64,000 nucleotides of DNA from Chryseobacterium daecheongense. Lineage in GTDB: Bacteria; Bacteroidota; Bacteroidia; Flavobacteriales; Weeksellaceae. The stretch spans positions 434,001-498,000 of the forward strand of contig NZ_RJTX01000002.1 of assembly GCF_003729955.1 (NCBI RefSeq), read 5' to 3'. Shown here in pieces: positions 52,182-61,200 of this stretch (positions within the stretch are counted from its first letter, which is position 1; the number at the start of each line of letters is the position of its first letter). The notes under the pieces are model-generated. The model searched no databases. It was given only the letters and a program-made list of their open reading frames with translations, and was not told the origin of the DNA. The position numbers were made by a program, and so were the translations under genes.

Positions 52182-53457
52182 TATTTTTTGGTTTCGCAGG
52201 GACCTCAGAATTGAAGATAATGCCGGATTGCACCATGCTTTACATTCCGGAAATAAAGTAATGGCCATTTTTATCTTTGATACCGATATTCTGGATAAGC
52301 TGAATGACCGTTCAGACAAAAGAGTGGATTATATTCATCAGGTGCTGACCGAGATTCATCAGCAATTAAAAACATATAATAGCGGACTCTTTACCTATTA
52401 TGGAAAGCCTTTGGAGGTATTCAAAAAATTAATCACTGAATATGATGTGGACACTGTTTTTTGTAATAGAGATTATGAACCTCAGGCTATAGAAAGAGAT
52501 AAAGCTGTAGCTGAATTTCTTAAGCAAAAAAATATAAAGTTCAAAGATTATAAAGATCAGGTGATCTTTGAAAAAAATGACATCCTGAAAAACGACGGCT
52601 CACCCTATACTGTATTTACACCCTACTCCAAAAAGTGGGAAGAGAAACTTATGGAAACTAAAATTCAGTATTACACGGCTGAGAAGGATAACTTTCTTTC
52701 TGTGAATTCTCCTGAAGAGATTCTGAGTCTGAAGCAAATCGGATTTGAGAAAACGGAAATACAATACAAGCGTCCTGTTTTGGATAAGGAAATTATAGAT
52801 TCTTATGACCAGTACAGGGATTTCCCGGCAATGGATCATACAACGCACTTAGGAATTGCGCTTCGCTTCGGAACTATCTCAGTAAGGAAATGTGTGCAAT
52901 TCGCTATACACCATAATGAAATATGGCTGAATGAACTCATCTGGCGGGAATTTTTTATGCAGATCCTGTTTCATTTTCCTTACGTCGTTCATCATTGCTT
53001 TAAAAAGCAGTATGAACATATAGAATGGAGAAATAATGAAAAGGAATTTGCATTATGGTGTACTGGAAATACAGGTTACCCAATTGTAGATGCCGGGATG
53101 AGACAGCTCAACAAAACAGGCTTCATGCATAACCGTGTGAGAATGATTGTAGCCAGCTTTCTTACCAAACACCTGCTTATAGACTGGCGATGGGGGGAAG
53201 CTTATTTTGCAGAGAAACTGCTGGATTATGATCTGGCTGCCAATAACGGGAACTGGCAATGGGTGGCAGGATGTGGGTGTGACGCAGCACCTTATTTCAG
53301 AATATTTAATCCTGAAGAACAGACGAAAAAATTCGATAAAGATCTGGCATATGTAAAAAAATGGCTGCCAAAGGATTACAATATATTGCCTATGGTAGAC
53401 CATAAAATGGCCAGAGAAAGAGTTCTTATAATGTATAAAAAAGCGCTTATGGAGTAA
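52165..53457 (+). CDS. phrB: Deoxyribodipyrimidine photolyase (cryptochrome/photolyase family)
   Basis: 430 residues. N-terminal antenna domain starts INIFWFRRDLRIEDNAGLHH. The FAD domain contains WLNELIWREFFMQILFHFPY, TGYPIVDAGMRQLNKTGFMH, NRVRMIVASFLTKHLLIDWR, and NGNWQWVAGCGCDAAPYFRI with the tryptophan/Asn residues of the electron-transfer chain. Repairs UV photoproducts using blue light. Translationally coupled to the carotenoid operon, so pigment and repair are made together. Convergent, one base apart, with the anti-sigma gene. Confidence 0.93.
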   Translation: MSSKINIFWFRRDLRIEDNAGLHHALHSGNKVMAIFIFDTDILDKLNDRSDKRVDYIHQVLTEIHQQLKTYNSGLFTYYGKPLEVFKKLITEYDVDTVFCNRDYEPQAIERDKAVAEFLKQKNIKFKDYKDQVIFEKNDILKNDGSPYTVFTPYSKKWEEKLMETKIQYYTAEKDNFLSVNSPEEILSLKQIGFEKTEIQYKRPVLDKEIIDSYDQYRDFPAMDHTTHLGIALRFGTISVRKCVQFAIHHNEIWLNELIWREFFMQILFHFPYVVHHCFKKQYEHIEWRNNEKEFALWCTGNTGYPIVDAGMRQLNKTGFMHNRVRMIVASFLTKHLLIDWRWGEAYFAEKLLDYDLAANNGNWQWVAGCGCDAAPYFRIFNPEEQTKKFDKDLAYVKKWLPKDYNILPMVDHKMARERVLIMYKKALME

Positions 53458-53458
53458 A

Positions 53459-54265
53459 TCAGATTTCACCCATTACATACATATTTTCCATCGTAGGAAC
53501 CTGGCTTCCGCCTTGCTTTTCAAGAGTGATGGCAAAAGCCTGGGCATTGGATATCTGAGAAAGAGCAATTTTACTGTCTTTTTCTTCAGTATACATCCCT
53601 GCGCTTATGGGCTTTCCATCTGCAATGGCCCAAAGTTGATACTGCATTCCCGGAGGAGCTTTGGGAAGATTTTCCGCATTTAGATACACTTCTTTGGTAT
53701 TGCTGTCCCAGAAAACCATCGCTTTGGAATCAGGATGCTTTTCTACTCCTTTTAGTTTCACCATCTTCATATCAGGATTAGAAAGCATTTTCCATTTTTG
53801 CTGTATATTTTGCAGGGCGATATCTTGAGTTCGTTTTTCAGATTCAAGTCTGGTGATTTCCTTTCTGGTTTCAGATTGGCTGTTCATCCAGAATAAGTTC
53901 CCGGCTATGCTTATTAAAAACAAGGCAGAAGCGGCAATAGCGTATGTTTTCCAGTTATTGTTGGACTGAATTTTTACTTCTGATTTTTTGATATCCGGAA
54001 TATCTGCCGATGGTATAGGTTTTATTTCAGCAGGAGTCTGTTCCTGCTGTATTTTGTTCCAGATCTTGGATTTTAAATGATCCGGCGGTGTCACGGCTTG
54101 TGCAGAGGCCAGATCTTCAAGTGTTTTTTGTGCCTCCTCAAAAGCGGCTCTTACCTCAGCATTATTTTTTATCACACACTCCAAAATCCCTGCCTCTTCA
54201 GGAGAAGCAAGACCTAGAATATAAGATTCTATAATTCCGGATGATATGTATTCTTTTGTGTTCAA
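53459..54265 (-). CDS. RskA-like anti-sigma factor
   Basis: 268 residues. N-terminal cytoplasmic sigma-binding region (GIIESYILGLASPEEAGILE), one transmembrane segment at about 106-127 (TYAIAASALFLISIAGNLF), and a periplasmic RskA-type domain (about 165-268; DSKAMVFWDSNTKEVYLNAE; PPGMQYQLWAIADGKPISAG). No zinc-finger HxxxCxxC motif is seen. It starts 3 bases after the ECF sigma gene and should hold that sigma factor at the membrane until a signal, probably proteolysis, frees it. Confidence 0.92.
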   Translation of the reverse strand: MNTKEYISSGIIESYILGLASPEEAGILECVIKNNAEVRAAFEEAQKTLEDLASAQAVTPPDHLKSKIWNKIQQEQTPAEIKPIPSADIPDIKKSEVKIQSNNNWKTYAIAASALFLISIAGNLFWMNSQSETRKEITRLESEKRTQDIALQNIQQKWKMLSNPDMKMVKLKGVEKHPDSKAMVFWDSNTKEVYLNAENLPKAPPGMQYQLWAIADGKPISAGMYTEEKDSKIALSQISNAQAFAITLEKQGGSQVPTMENMYVMGEI

Positions 54266-54268
54266 TTC

Positions 54269-54817
54269 TTATTGATAATCTTTTAATAAATCCTTTAATT
54301 TCATTAATGCATTCCGCATCTTCGTTTTTACAGTTCCCAGGGGTATTTTCAGCTTTTCTGAAATTTCGTTCTGCGTATATCCTTGATAATAGGCTAAATT
54401 AATAAGTTCCTGTTTATCTGTTTCGAGACTTTCGATCACGTTATTAAATCCAATGAAATCAGAGGTTGTATTCGAAGTTGAAAGTTCGGCAGTGTTATAT
54501 ACGAAATCTGGAAGAGGTTGGTTTTTAAGCTCATTTTGAAAAGCTTTTGATTTTAAATAATCTATCGCAGTATTTCTTGCAATATTGATCATCCATGTAT
54601 AAAATCTTCCTTTGCTGCTGTCATATTGATGGACTGAGTTCCAGATTTTCACAAAAACATCCTGAATAACCTCTTCAGTATATTCTTTAGACTGTACAAT
54701 TCGTAAGATGACACCATACAACGCACCAGAATAGTGGTCATACAAATGATGAAAACCAGCTTCGTTTCTTTCTCTTAATAAAACGATGAGTTCCTCTTCT
54801 GAATATTTTGTCTTAAT
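54269..54817 (-). CDS. ECF RNA polymerase sigma factor (SigK-like), non-canonical start
   Basis: About 182 residues if initiated at ATT 54815-54817. The conserved N-terminal part of region 2 (KTKYSEEELIVLLRERNEAG, then FHHLYDHYSGALYG) is encoded upstream of the first standard start codon, a TTG at 54745, and no ATG, GTG or TTG occurs between that point and the in-frame stop further upstream. Region 2 continues with EEVIQDVFVKIWNSVHQYD and FYTWMINIARNTAIDYL; region 4 is TQNEISEKLKIPLGTVKTKM. So either ATT serves as start (as in infC), a base is misread, or a shortened protein is made. Operon with the RskA-like gene. Confidence 0.85.
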   Translation of the reverse strand: MKTKYSEEELIVLLRERNEAGFHHLYDHYSGALYGVILRIVQSKEYTEEVIQDVFVKIWNSVHQYDSSKGRFYTWMINIARNTAIDYLKSKAFQNELKNQPLPDFVYNTAELSTSNTTSDFIGFNNVIESLETDKQELINLAYYQGYTQNEISEKLKIPLGTVKTKMRNALMKLKDLLKDYQ

Positions 54818-54837
54818 AATGGATGTTTTTTCAGTTT

Positions 54838-54870
54838 CAAATGTAATAAAATAAACTATATGATGAACAA
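54838..54870 (-). promoter_or_regulatory. Promoter of sigma/anti-sigma operon
   Basis: Minus strand: TTG (54868-54870), 22 bases, TACATTTG (54838-54845). Transcription would begin a few bases before the ATT codons at 54815-54820. Confidence 0.5.
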
Positions 54871-55016
54871 TATCAATGATAATCTTGATTAGTTATTTAA
54901 TAAACAGTAAATACGGTAAATCAATTGTAAAAATGTAATTACAGTTTTGTCCAGGTTTGTTTGAAAAAATGAAGCTTTTTAACATGGAAATTGTAATTGT
55001 GAAAATAATCAATTGA

Positions 55017-55116
55017 TTTTTAGTTAGTTATGAATAATATTGCTTTTTTGAAATCTAAAATAAATCCGCTCTCGTAAATGCTAATAACAGTCAGATCAAA
55101 TAATACTAACTAAAAA
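55017..55116 (+). promoter_or_regulatory. 12-bp inverted repeat upstream of fasciclin gene
   Basis: TTTTTAGTTAGT (55017-55028) and ACTAACTAAAAA (55105-55116) are perfect inverted copies 76 bases apart. The right arm ends nine bases before the fasciclin ATG. It could be a pair of regulator sites, a looped leader that hides the start region, or the ends of a small element. Confidence 0.5.
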
Positions 55117-55125
55117 AACAGTACA

Positions 55126-55695
55126 ATGAACACAAAATCAAAGATTACAATTTTAGGAATCTCATTTCTATTTTTAGCATTCAGCGGGGAGGTAAATGCA
55201 CAGATGACGAAAGAAAAAACAGTAATGGTAGGCGGAGCTGCCATGTATCCATCTAAGAATATTATTGAAAACGCAGTAAATTCAAAAGATCACAAAACTC
55301 TTGTTGCAGCTGTAAAAGCTGCCGGATTAGTAGAAACATTACAGGGATCCGGGCCATTTACGGTGCTTGCTCCAACAGATGCAGCCTTTGCAAAGCTGCC
55401 GAAAGGTACCGTGGAAACTCTCGTAAAGCCTGAAAATAAAGAAATGCTAACCCAAATACTTACTTATCATGTACTACCCGGAAAACTCAGTGCTAAAGAA
55501 ATATGGGCAGCTGTAAAAGCGGGTAATGGAAAGAGCATGATGAAAACGGTGGAAGGTGAAGAGCTTACATTCTGGACTAAAGGAAAAGACCTTTACGTAA
55601 AGGATGCGAAAGGTAATAGTGCAAAAGTAACTATTGCTGATGTAAATCAGTCCAATGGTGTTATTCATGTGATAGATACGGTTTTAATGCCATAG
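55126..55695 (+). CDS. Secreted fasciclin (FAS1) domain protein
   Basis: 189 residues with signal peptide (to SGEVNA-Q). One FAS1 domain at about 50-188: TLVAAVKAAGLVETLQGSGP, the H1 box FTVLAPTDAAFAKLPKGTVE, TYHVLPGKLSAKE, and the H2 end NGVIHVIDTVLMP. FAS1 proteins mediate adhesion or matrix contacts. Divergent from the ECF sigma/RskA-like pair, a gene set that matches SigK-RskA with the FAS1 antigens MPT70/MPT83 in mycobacteria; it is the likely target of the sigma factor. Confidence 0.93.
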   Translation: MNTKSKITILGISFLFLAFSGEVNAQMTKEKTVMVGGAAMYPSKNIIENAVNSKDHKTLVAAVKAAGLVETLQGSGPFTVLAPTDAAFAKLPKGTVETLVKPENKEMLTQILTYHVLPGKLSAKEIWAAVKAGNGKSMMKTVEGEELTFWTKGKDLYVKDAKGNSAKVTIADVNQSNGVIHVIDTVLMP

Positions 55696-55789
55696 TGTTT
55701 ATTTAGTTTTCCCGAACAGCATAATTTTTATGCTGTTTGTTTTAAATCTGAACAACCTGTAAATAATCAAACACTTAAAAATAACTATT

Positions 55790-56497
55790 ATGAGAAAAAT
55801 AATCAGTGTTTCTAATCAGGGTGCCACCCTGGATACCGGAAGAAGAAACTTTTTAAAGCTTAGCGGTATCGGACTGGCTATGGCCGGATTGGCGCTCGTA
55901 GGATGTGATGATGATGATTTTCAGATTATGGATAATAACGTCTTTGATCTGGGACAAGGTGATGTGGGGGTTCTTAATTATGCTTATGCCTTGGAGCAGC
56001 TGGAAGCAGACTTTTATACGAAAGTAGTGAACAATTTTTATACGGGGATTTCTTCCGTTGAAAAAGAGCTCTTTACAGATCTATATCATCATGAGGTCAT
56101 TCATCGGGATTTCTTTAAGGCGGCAATTGGTGCGGCAACCACGAATGTACTGCCAAAGCTTGAGTTTCAGTATCCCAATGTGAATTTTAATGATAGGAAT
56201 TCAGTTCTGGCCACTGCGAAAGCATTGGAAGATACAGGTGTAGCAGCCTACAATGGTGCCGGGAAATATATTTCAAATTCAGATTATCTGGTAATTGCAG
56301 GAAAAATAGTTTCTGTGGAAGCAAGACATGCTGCTGCTATCAGGAATATCATTAATCCAGGGTCTACTGACTTTTCCGGAGATGATGTTATAGATGCCAA
56401 CGGACTGGATCTGGCTAAAGAGCCTAAGGATATCGTAATGGCAGCGGGAGGGTTTATTAAAACGCCTTTCACATGGAAAGAAAGAGGAATTGGTTAA
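55790..56497 (+). CDS. Ferritin-like domain lipoprotein with Tat-type signal
   Basis: 235 residues. The N-terminus has a twin-arginine signal (GRRNFLKLSGIGLAMAG) and a lipobox (LALVGC), then DDDDF, which resembles the flavobacterial surface lipoprotein export signal. The body is a ferritin-like helical bundle of the desiccation-related (PF13668-type) family: NYAYALEQLEADFYTKVVNN, ELFTDLYHHEVIHRDFF, AKALEDTGVAAYNGAGKYI, and VEARHAAAIRNI, giving Glu/His pairs for a possible di-iron site. Followed 24 bases later by a second ferritin-like gene. Confidence 0.88.
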   Translation: MRKIISVSNQGATLDTGRRNFLKLSGIGLAMAGLALVGCDDDDFQIMDNNVFDLGQGDVGVLNYAYALEQLEADFYTKVVNNFYTGISSVEKELFTDLYHHEVIHRDFFKAAIGAATTNVLPKLEFQYPNVNFNDRNSVLATAKALEDTGVAAYNGAGKYISNSDYLVIAGKIVSVEARHAAAIRNIINPGSTDFSGDDVIDANGLDLAKEPKDIVMAAGGFIKTPFTWKERGIG

Positions 56498-56521
56498 TTA
56501 TTCACTTTAAAATCTATTATT

Positions 56522-57340
56522 ATGAACATTCTTAAATTACTGGATAAGCTTTCTAACGATAAATTTTTCACGACAGAAGCGTCAAGATTAGATGCCATTA
56601 CGAATATGTCTTCCATGGGAAAAAAAGCAGCTGTGGCCTCAGTGCCTTTAGGACTGGGGACAATGATGTCTGCAACGCCAAAAGAGGAGGCTTTACAAAG
56701 ACAGAATACCGGGACTACTTTTTTTAAAACAGTTTTAACGGATGCACTGCAATTAGCACTGGTACTTGAATATTTGGAAAATGAGTATTATAGTATGGGA
56801 CTCTCAGCTTCCGGACTTATTCCTAATGCAGACAGACCTGTGTTTATGCAGATTTCCAAGCATGAATCTGCCCATGTAAATTTCCTGAAAAGTACTTTGA
56901 CTTCCCTGGGAGTAACTCCTGGAACTAAACCTACTTTTGATTTTACCGCCAACGGAAATTTTTCTCCTTTTACAGATTATAATCAGTTTCTGATCCTTGC
57001 CCAGGCTTTTGAAGATACCGGAGTACGTGCGTATAAAGGACAGGCGGGAAATGTAATATCTAATAAAGTGGTTCTACAGGCTGCTTTACAGATCCATTCT
57101 GTTGAAGCCAGACACGCATCGCAGGTACGGAGAATGAGGGCCAATAAAGGTTGGATAGAACTTGCAAACGGGGGGAATATGCCTGCAGCTACCAACCCTG
57201 TATATGCAGGTGAAGATAATATCAATCAGGCAGGATACAATACGTCCAATACTTTTGGAGCAGCAGCTGGCTCTGCGGCTTTTGATGAGATACTGACCGG
57301 TAATGATGCCAGTACAATAGCCTCTTTATTTATTGTATAG
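56522..57340 (+). CDS. Ferritin-like domain protein, partner of the lipoprotein
   Basis: 272 residues. The N-terminal 60 residues include a moderately hydrophobic stretch (KKAAVASVPLGLGTMMSAT) but no clear signal cleavage or Tat motif. The ferritin-like bundle has ALQLALVLEYLENEYYSMGL, MQISKHESAHVNFLKSTLTS, LAQAFEDTGVRAYKGQAG, and IHSVEARHASQVRRMRA, with the same Glu/His spacing as the preceding gene. The two proteins are paralogues in one operon and could form a hetero-oligomer. Metal or substrate unknown. Confidence 0.86.
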   Translation: MNILKLLDKLSNDKFFTTEASRLDAITNMSSMGKKAAVASVPLGLGTMMSATPKEEALQRQNTGTTFFKTVLTDALQLALVLEYLENEYYSMGLSASGLIPNADRPVFMQISKHESAHVNFLKSTLTSLGVTPGTKPTFDFTANGNFSPFTDYNQFLILAQAFEDTGVRAYKGQAGNVISNKVVLQAALQIHSVEARHASQVRRMRANKGWIELANGGNMPAATNPVYAGEDNINQAGYNTSNTFGAAAGSAAFDEILTGNDASTIASLFIV

Positions 57341-57359
57341 AGGCAGTATAGTGGTAGTG

Positions 57360-57388
57360 TGATCTCCTCCGTTTCGGAGGAGATTTTT
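57360..57388 (+). terminator. Rho-independent terminator of ferritin-like operon
   Basis: Stem ATCTCCTCC / GGAGGAGAT with loop GTTTC and five T, 20 bases after the stop codon. Confidence 0.85.
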
Positions 57389-57613
57389 ATTTATCTGATA
57401 TTTTTAATAGAAAGTATTCAAAAAGTAACGACTTTATTAAATGTCTTAGCTAAAAAGCCTCTGAACTAATCAGAGGTTTACGGCATAATTTTTCAGACAA
57501 AGTAAAACAGAACTATTTCAGGAATATTATACAGTATTATTATAGTTTAAATTAGAAATAACAAAAGCTTTGTTGAAATGATATTAATGAATATGAAAAA
57601 TAATCACTACAAG

Positions 57614-57644
57614 TTGATATATTAAAAAATGTTTTATATTTTTG
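57614..57644 (+). promoter_or_regulatory. Promoter of T9SS small protein / Rhs unit
   Basis: TTG (57614-57616), 20 bases, TATTTTTG (57637-57644); start codon 14 bases downstream. Full match to the Bacteroidota consensus. Confidence 0.6.
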
Positions 57645-57658
57645 TCAAAACTTAATCC

Positions 57659-58153
57659 ATGAATAAACTGATATTATCTGTTATTGCTATTTCTCTAAGC
57701 AATTGGGCATTGAGTCAAATTATCCCTCCGCCAACCTATCCAATTTATTTCCAGTATGATGAATCCGGAAACCAGGTTTTCAGAGGAGACGGAATGTTGT
57801 CTCGCTCAGCCGTTGCTGATTCTTCTCAAAATACCGAAACCGTTGTACAAACGAGTCCTGAAAATTCATCATTCGCAATGGAAGAAAAAGATTTTTGGAA
57901 TAATATCAGAATTTATCCGGTTCCCGTAAAAGATTATCTTACCATTGAATGGAATGATTCGGTAAAAGATTTGATTTCTGAAGTTGGGCTTTATGAACAA
58001 AATACAGTTCATTGGGTTTTTCAAAGTAAGAAAATTCCTACGCTTGACAAGACAATCAAAATCAATATGACCAAACAATATATGGGAGTATATATTCTTA
58101 CATTCACTCTGAAAGATGGAAGACGATTCAGTAAAAATATTACCAAATATTAG
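57659..58153 (+). CDS. Small secreted protein with T9SS type A-like tail
   Basis: 164 residues with signal peptide (MNKLILSVIAISLSNWALSQ). A short passenger (about 20-80) has PIYFQYDESGNQVFRGDG, a YD-repeat-like word, and a Ser/Thr-rich stretch. The C-terminal 75 residues resemble the T9SS type A sorting domain (IRIYPVPVKDYLTIEWND; YMGVYILTFTLKDGRRFSK). It is placed 76 bases before the giant Rhs gene and shares its direction. With almost no passenger domain it may be an accessory or anchor for the Rhs protein; that is inferred from position only. Confidence 0.75.
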   Translation: MNKLILSVIAISLSNWALSQIIPPPTYPIYFQYDESGNQVFRGDGMLSRSAVADSSQNTETVVQTSPENSSFAMEEKDFWNNIRIYPVPVKDYLTIEWNDSVKDLISEVGLYEQNTVHWVFQSKKIPTLDKTIKINMTKQYMGVYILTFTLKDGRRFSKNITKY

Positions 58154-58154
58154 A

Positions 58155-58181
58155 TGATACTGTTATCATAGTATCCTTTTT
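58155..58181 (+). terminator. Weak hairpin between T9SS protein and Rhs gene
   Basis: GATACT (58156-58161) and AGTATC (58170-58175) form a short stem followed by CTTTTTC. Too weak for a full stop; could attenuate transcription into the Rhs gene. Confidence 0.3.
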
Positions 58182-58229
58182 CATTACTACATATTACTAA
58201 AAATAATACTACTTCATTAAAACTAATAT

Positions 58230-61200
58230 ATGAAAAAAATAGCTCTTTTCATTGTGCTGCTGTTTTCTGTTTTCCATTATTCACAAACCGGAAACAGCTT
58301 TCATGATACCAAAGGAAATATAGAGGTTAATAGCGGTGGTCAGGTATCGTTTACCTTGCCTATACCTTTACCGCCCGGAGTAAAAGACGTAGCTCCACAA
58401 ATAAATTTAAATTATATTTCCGGCTCTGGAAACGGTGTTGCCGGCTATGGTTGGAATATCGGAGGGATAACGGGGATATCAAGGGTAAGCAAGAATATAG
58501 AAAAAGATAATGAAGTTAGGGGAATTCAAAATGACCTTACAGATTTATACACTTTCAATGGACAAAGATTAATTTTAAAGTCAGGTGTATATGGTCAGGA
58601 TGGTGCAGAATATGTAACAGAAAAATATTCAAACCTCAAAATTAAATCCTATGGAAGTATTACGGGGAAACCTTGGAGCGGTCCATTATATTGGGAGGTC
58701 AACTTCGAAGACGGTTCACAGGCATGGTACGGTTCATTACCCAATTTACCGGGAGCTTCAACAGATTTACAATATAACATTGTAAAATGGAAGGACGTGA
58801 AAGGTAATTATATCTCGTATGAATATGACCAGGACAAAATTACAAATGATAATGTTACTTTAATAAAAACGATAAAATGGGGTGGAAATGAAAATATAAA
58901 TAAACCGCATTTCAATACCATAAATTTTGATTATATAGATAGAAGCCAAAAGGAAACAGCTTATCATCAAGGAATACTCCATGTTCAAAGAAGTATTCTA
59001 AAATCGGTAACCGTGCTTACCAATCAGCAGCAATTTAAGAAGTTTGTAATTGATTATCTTGACATTGGAACAAGCTATCAGTTCCTCAATAAAATTACGG
59101 AGTATAATTCCGAGAATGAGGCGGCAAATCCTATTACTGTTTTGTATACAGCTAATCAGACAGGTTCAGAGGAAACTTCATACTCTTATAATATCACAAA
59201 TTTTAACACAAGAAAGTATGGTGATTTCAATCTTGACGGAATTGCCGATTTTATTGAATTCGTATCACCGGGTGTAATTAATTTCAGACATTCGGTATAT
59301 GCAAATACTGGGACTGTTTCTCTGCAATATGACTCCTCCAAATTTTCAGCAAATGATTTTAAAAATGCTGTTCCTGTTACTTTTAAGAAAAATAACTATG
59401 TCCCCAATAAAGGTGGTCTCGTTATACCTGTTCCAAAAGCAACAAGCGTAGCTTTTAAAAAAGATTACGAATTTCGGGTATATTCTGTGAATCTTCAGAA
59501 TAACACTTTAGAATTTGAGTATTCAAAAACTATAGAATATGATTCTTATACGCCTCTGCCGTTTTTGGATGATGAACTGGATTTTTGTAATACTCCTTCA
59601 ATTGTTCTTAGAGAAGCTGTAAGTTACGATTTTAATGGAGATGGAATTTCAGAGTTGCTTATGAAATTCCAGTCCAGCAGGATCTGTGGATCAGGAGGAT
59701 TAGATCCAGGTACCGGTTTTGGCACTGTTTCTAGAACTCCGTCTGGTGATTTGCCAAATTTGGAACCTGTTGAGTTAACAGATCCTGAAGGTTCTTATAC
59801 ATATACTCCGGCACCGGGTACAGACAGTTCAAATACGGAATACGGCTATATTGAACAACAGCCTGAACCTGAAAATATACTTCCGGGTCAAACCTTTAAA
59901 ATCGATTATTCGTATGTTTTGGTTGATTTGGATCAAAACATACCTGTTCCTCAAAGTGTGTATAATTTTGAAATGGGTACAGGAGCAGGGAACTCTCTTA
60001 AGTTTGCCGATTTTAACGGAGATGGGATACAGGAAGTTATTATTCAGACAAATTCCACTTTTAGTAAAGTCCTCAATATAAAAAGAGATTTAGCGCTTAA
60101 CTATTCCACTAATTCCGTTGGGAATTTTGCCGGGCAAAATTTTGTAGGAACCGTTTATACGGGAATGCTTTTTGGAGATTTCAATGGTGATTCTAAAACA
60201 GATATTTTGGTGCCTCAGGCTAACAAATCTTATAATTGGGATTTGTATGTTTCAAACGGAAAAAACTTCATTAAATCTTACATCAATAATTTCATCTTTT
60301 ATCAGGCTGAAGCGGATGTATTAACTAATAATATACATAATACCTTCTATGAAAGTGGTTGTAGCTATGGACTGGTAAGAATGTTCCAATATCAGACCAG
60401 TGATATTGATGCAGATGGGAAATCAGACATTCTTGTGTCAAACGTATTGTTTCAAGATCATGAATGGAATGCTCACAGAGATCAGGAATGGACAAATGTA
60501 AGTGTGGCAGTTTATTCTACCAATAAATTAACAGGTGCTATAAATCAAAGTATCGTATATAATCCTACTTTCAGTCCTTTTCCCGGGGTAAATATTCCAC
60601 AAACCTTTAATGTAGACAACAGTAGCCCTATCCAAACTAATAGTGATATTAATTTTTTCCGAACAAAGTATTGGCTAAAATCCTATGCAGAAAAGGTTAT
60701 TCCATTTAGTACATTAACTTTAAACAGAACCAACCAGCAAATTATACTGACAGGTAAACCGACAGATTGCCAAGGGGCTGAATGTGATCAAAATTATGTA
60801 CTTCACTATAATTATACATTTTTACCGAGACTATCAAGGATCGGACAGATTCAGCAAGGTGGAGTTACTACCAATATTGAATATAGAGAAATATGGACTC
60901 TTCCGGATAGTTCTTTTTATAAGCCTGTTCAAACAGAGCCATATCCATTTATAGAGCTTGAAAAAGTACCACTTTCATCAGTTGTTTATCAACTTACACA
61001 ATTCTTTCCGAACGGATTTTTGACTCAGGATTTTAGATATAGAGGTATTCTTTCTAACTTCCATGGTAGAGGTATCATTGGTTTTAGACAATTTGCCAAA
61101 TCTTCCTGGTATGCTTCAGGTTATGGTAATACCAAAATTTGGTCTGGTACTGAATTTAATCCGCTCAATGAATCTGTTCCAATTAAGGAATGGACGATTA

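Larger units (their letters stand above)
57341..57658. other. Intergenic region with two hairpins and a promoter
   Basis: About 320 bases without a gene. It contains the terminator at 57360-57388, a second perfect 7-bp hairpin (CCTCTGA-ACTAA-TCAGAGG, about 57459-57477) with only a weak T-run on the plus strand, AT-rich DNA, and the promoter at 57614-57644. Confidence 0.5.

Noticed and set aside
57452..57480. Perfect CCTCTGA/TCAGAGG hairpin as a terminator
   Set aside because: The plus strand has only TTTA after it, a better terminator already lies 80 bases upstream, and no minus-strand gene ends there; left as an unexplained hairpin.
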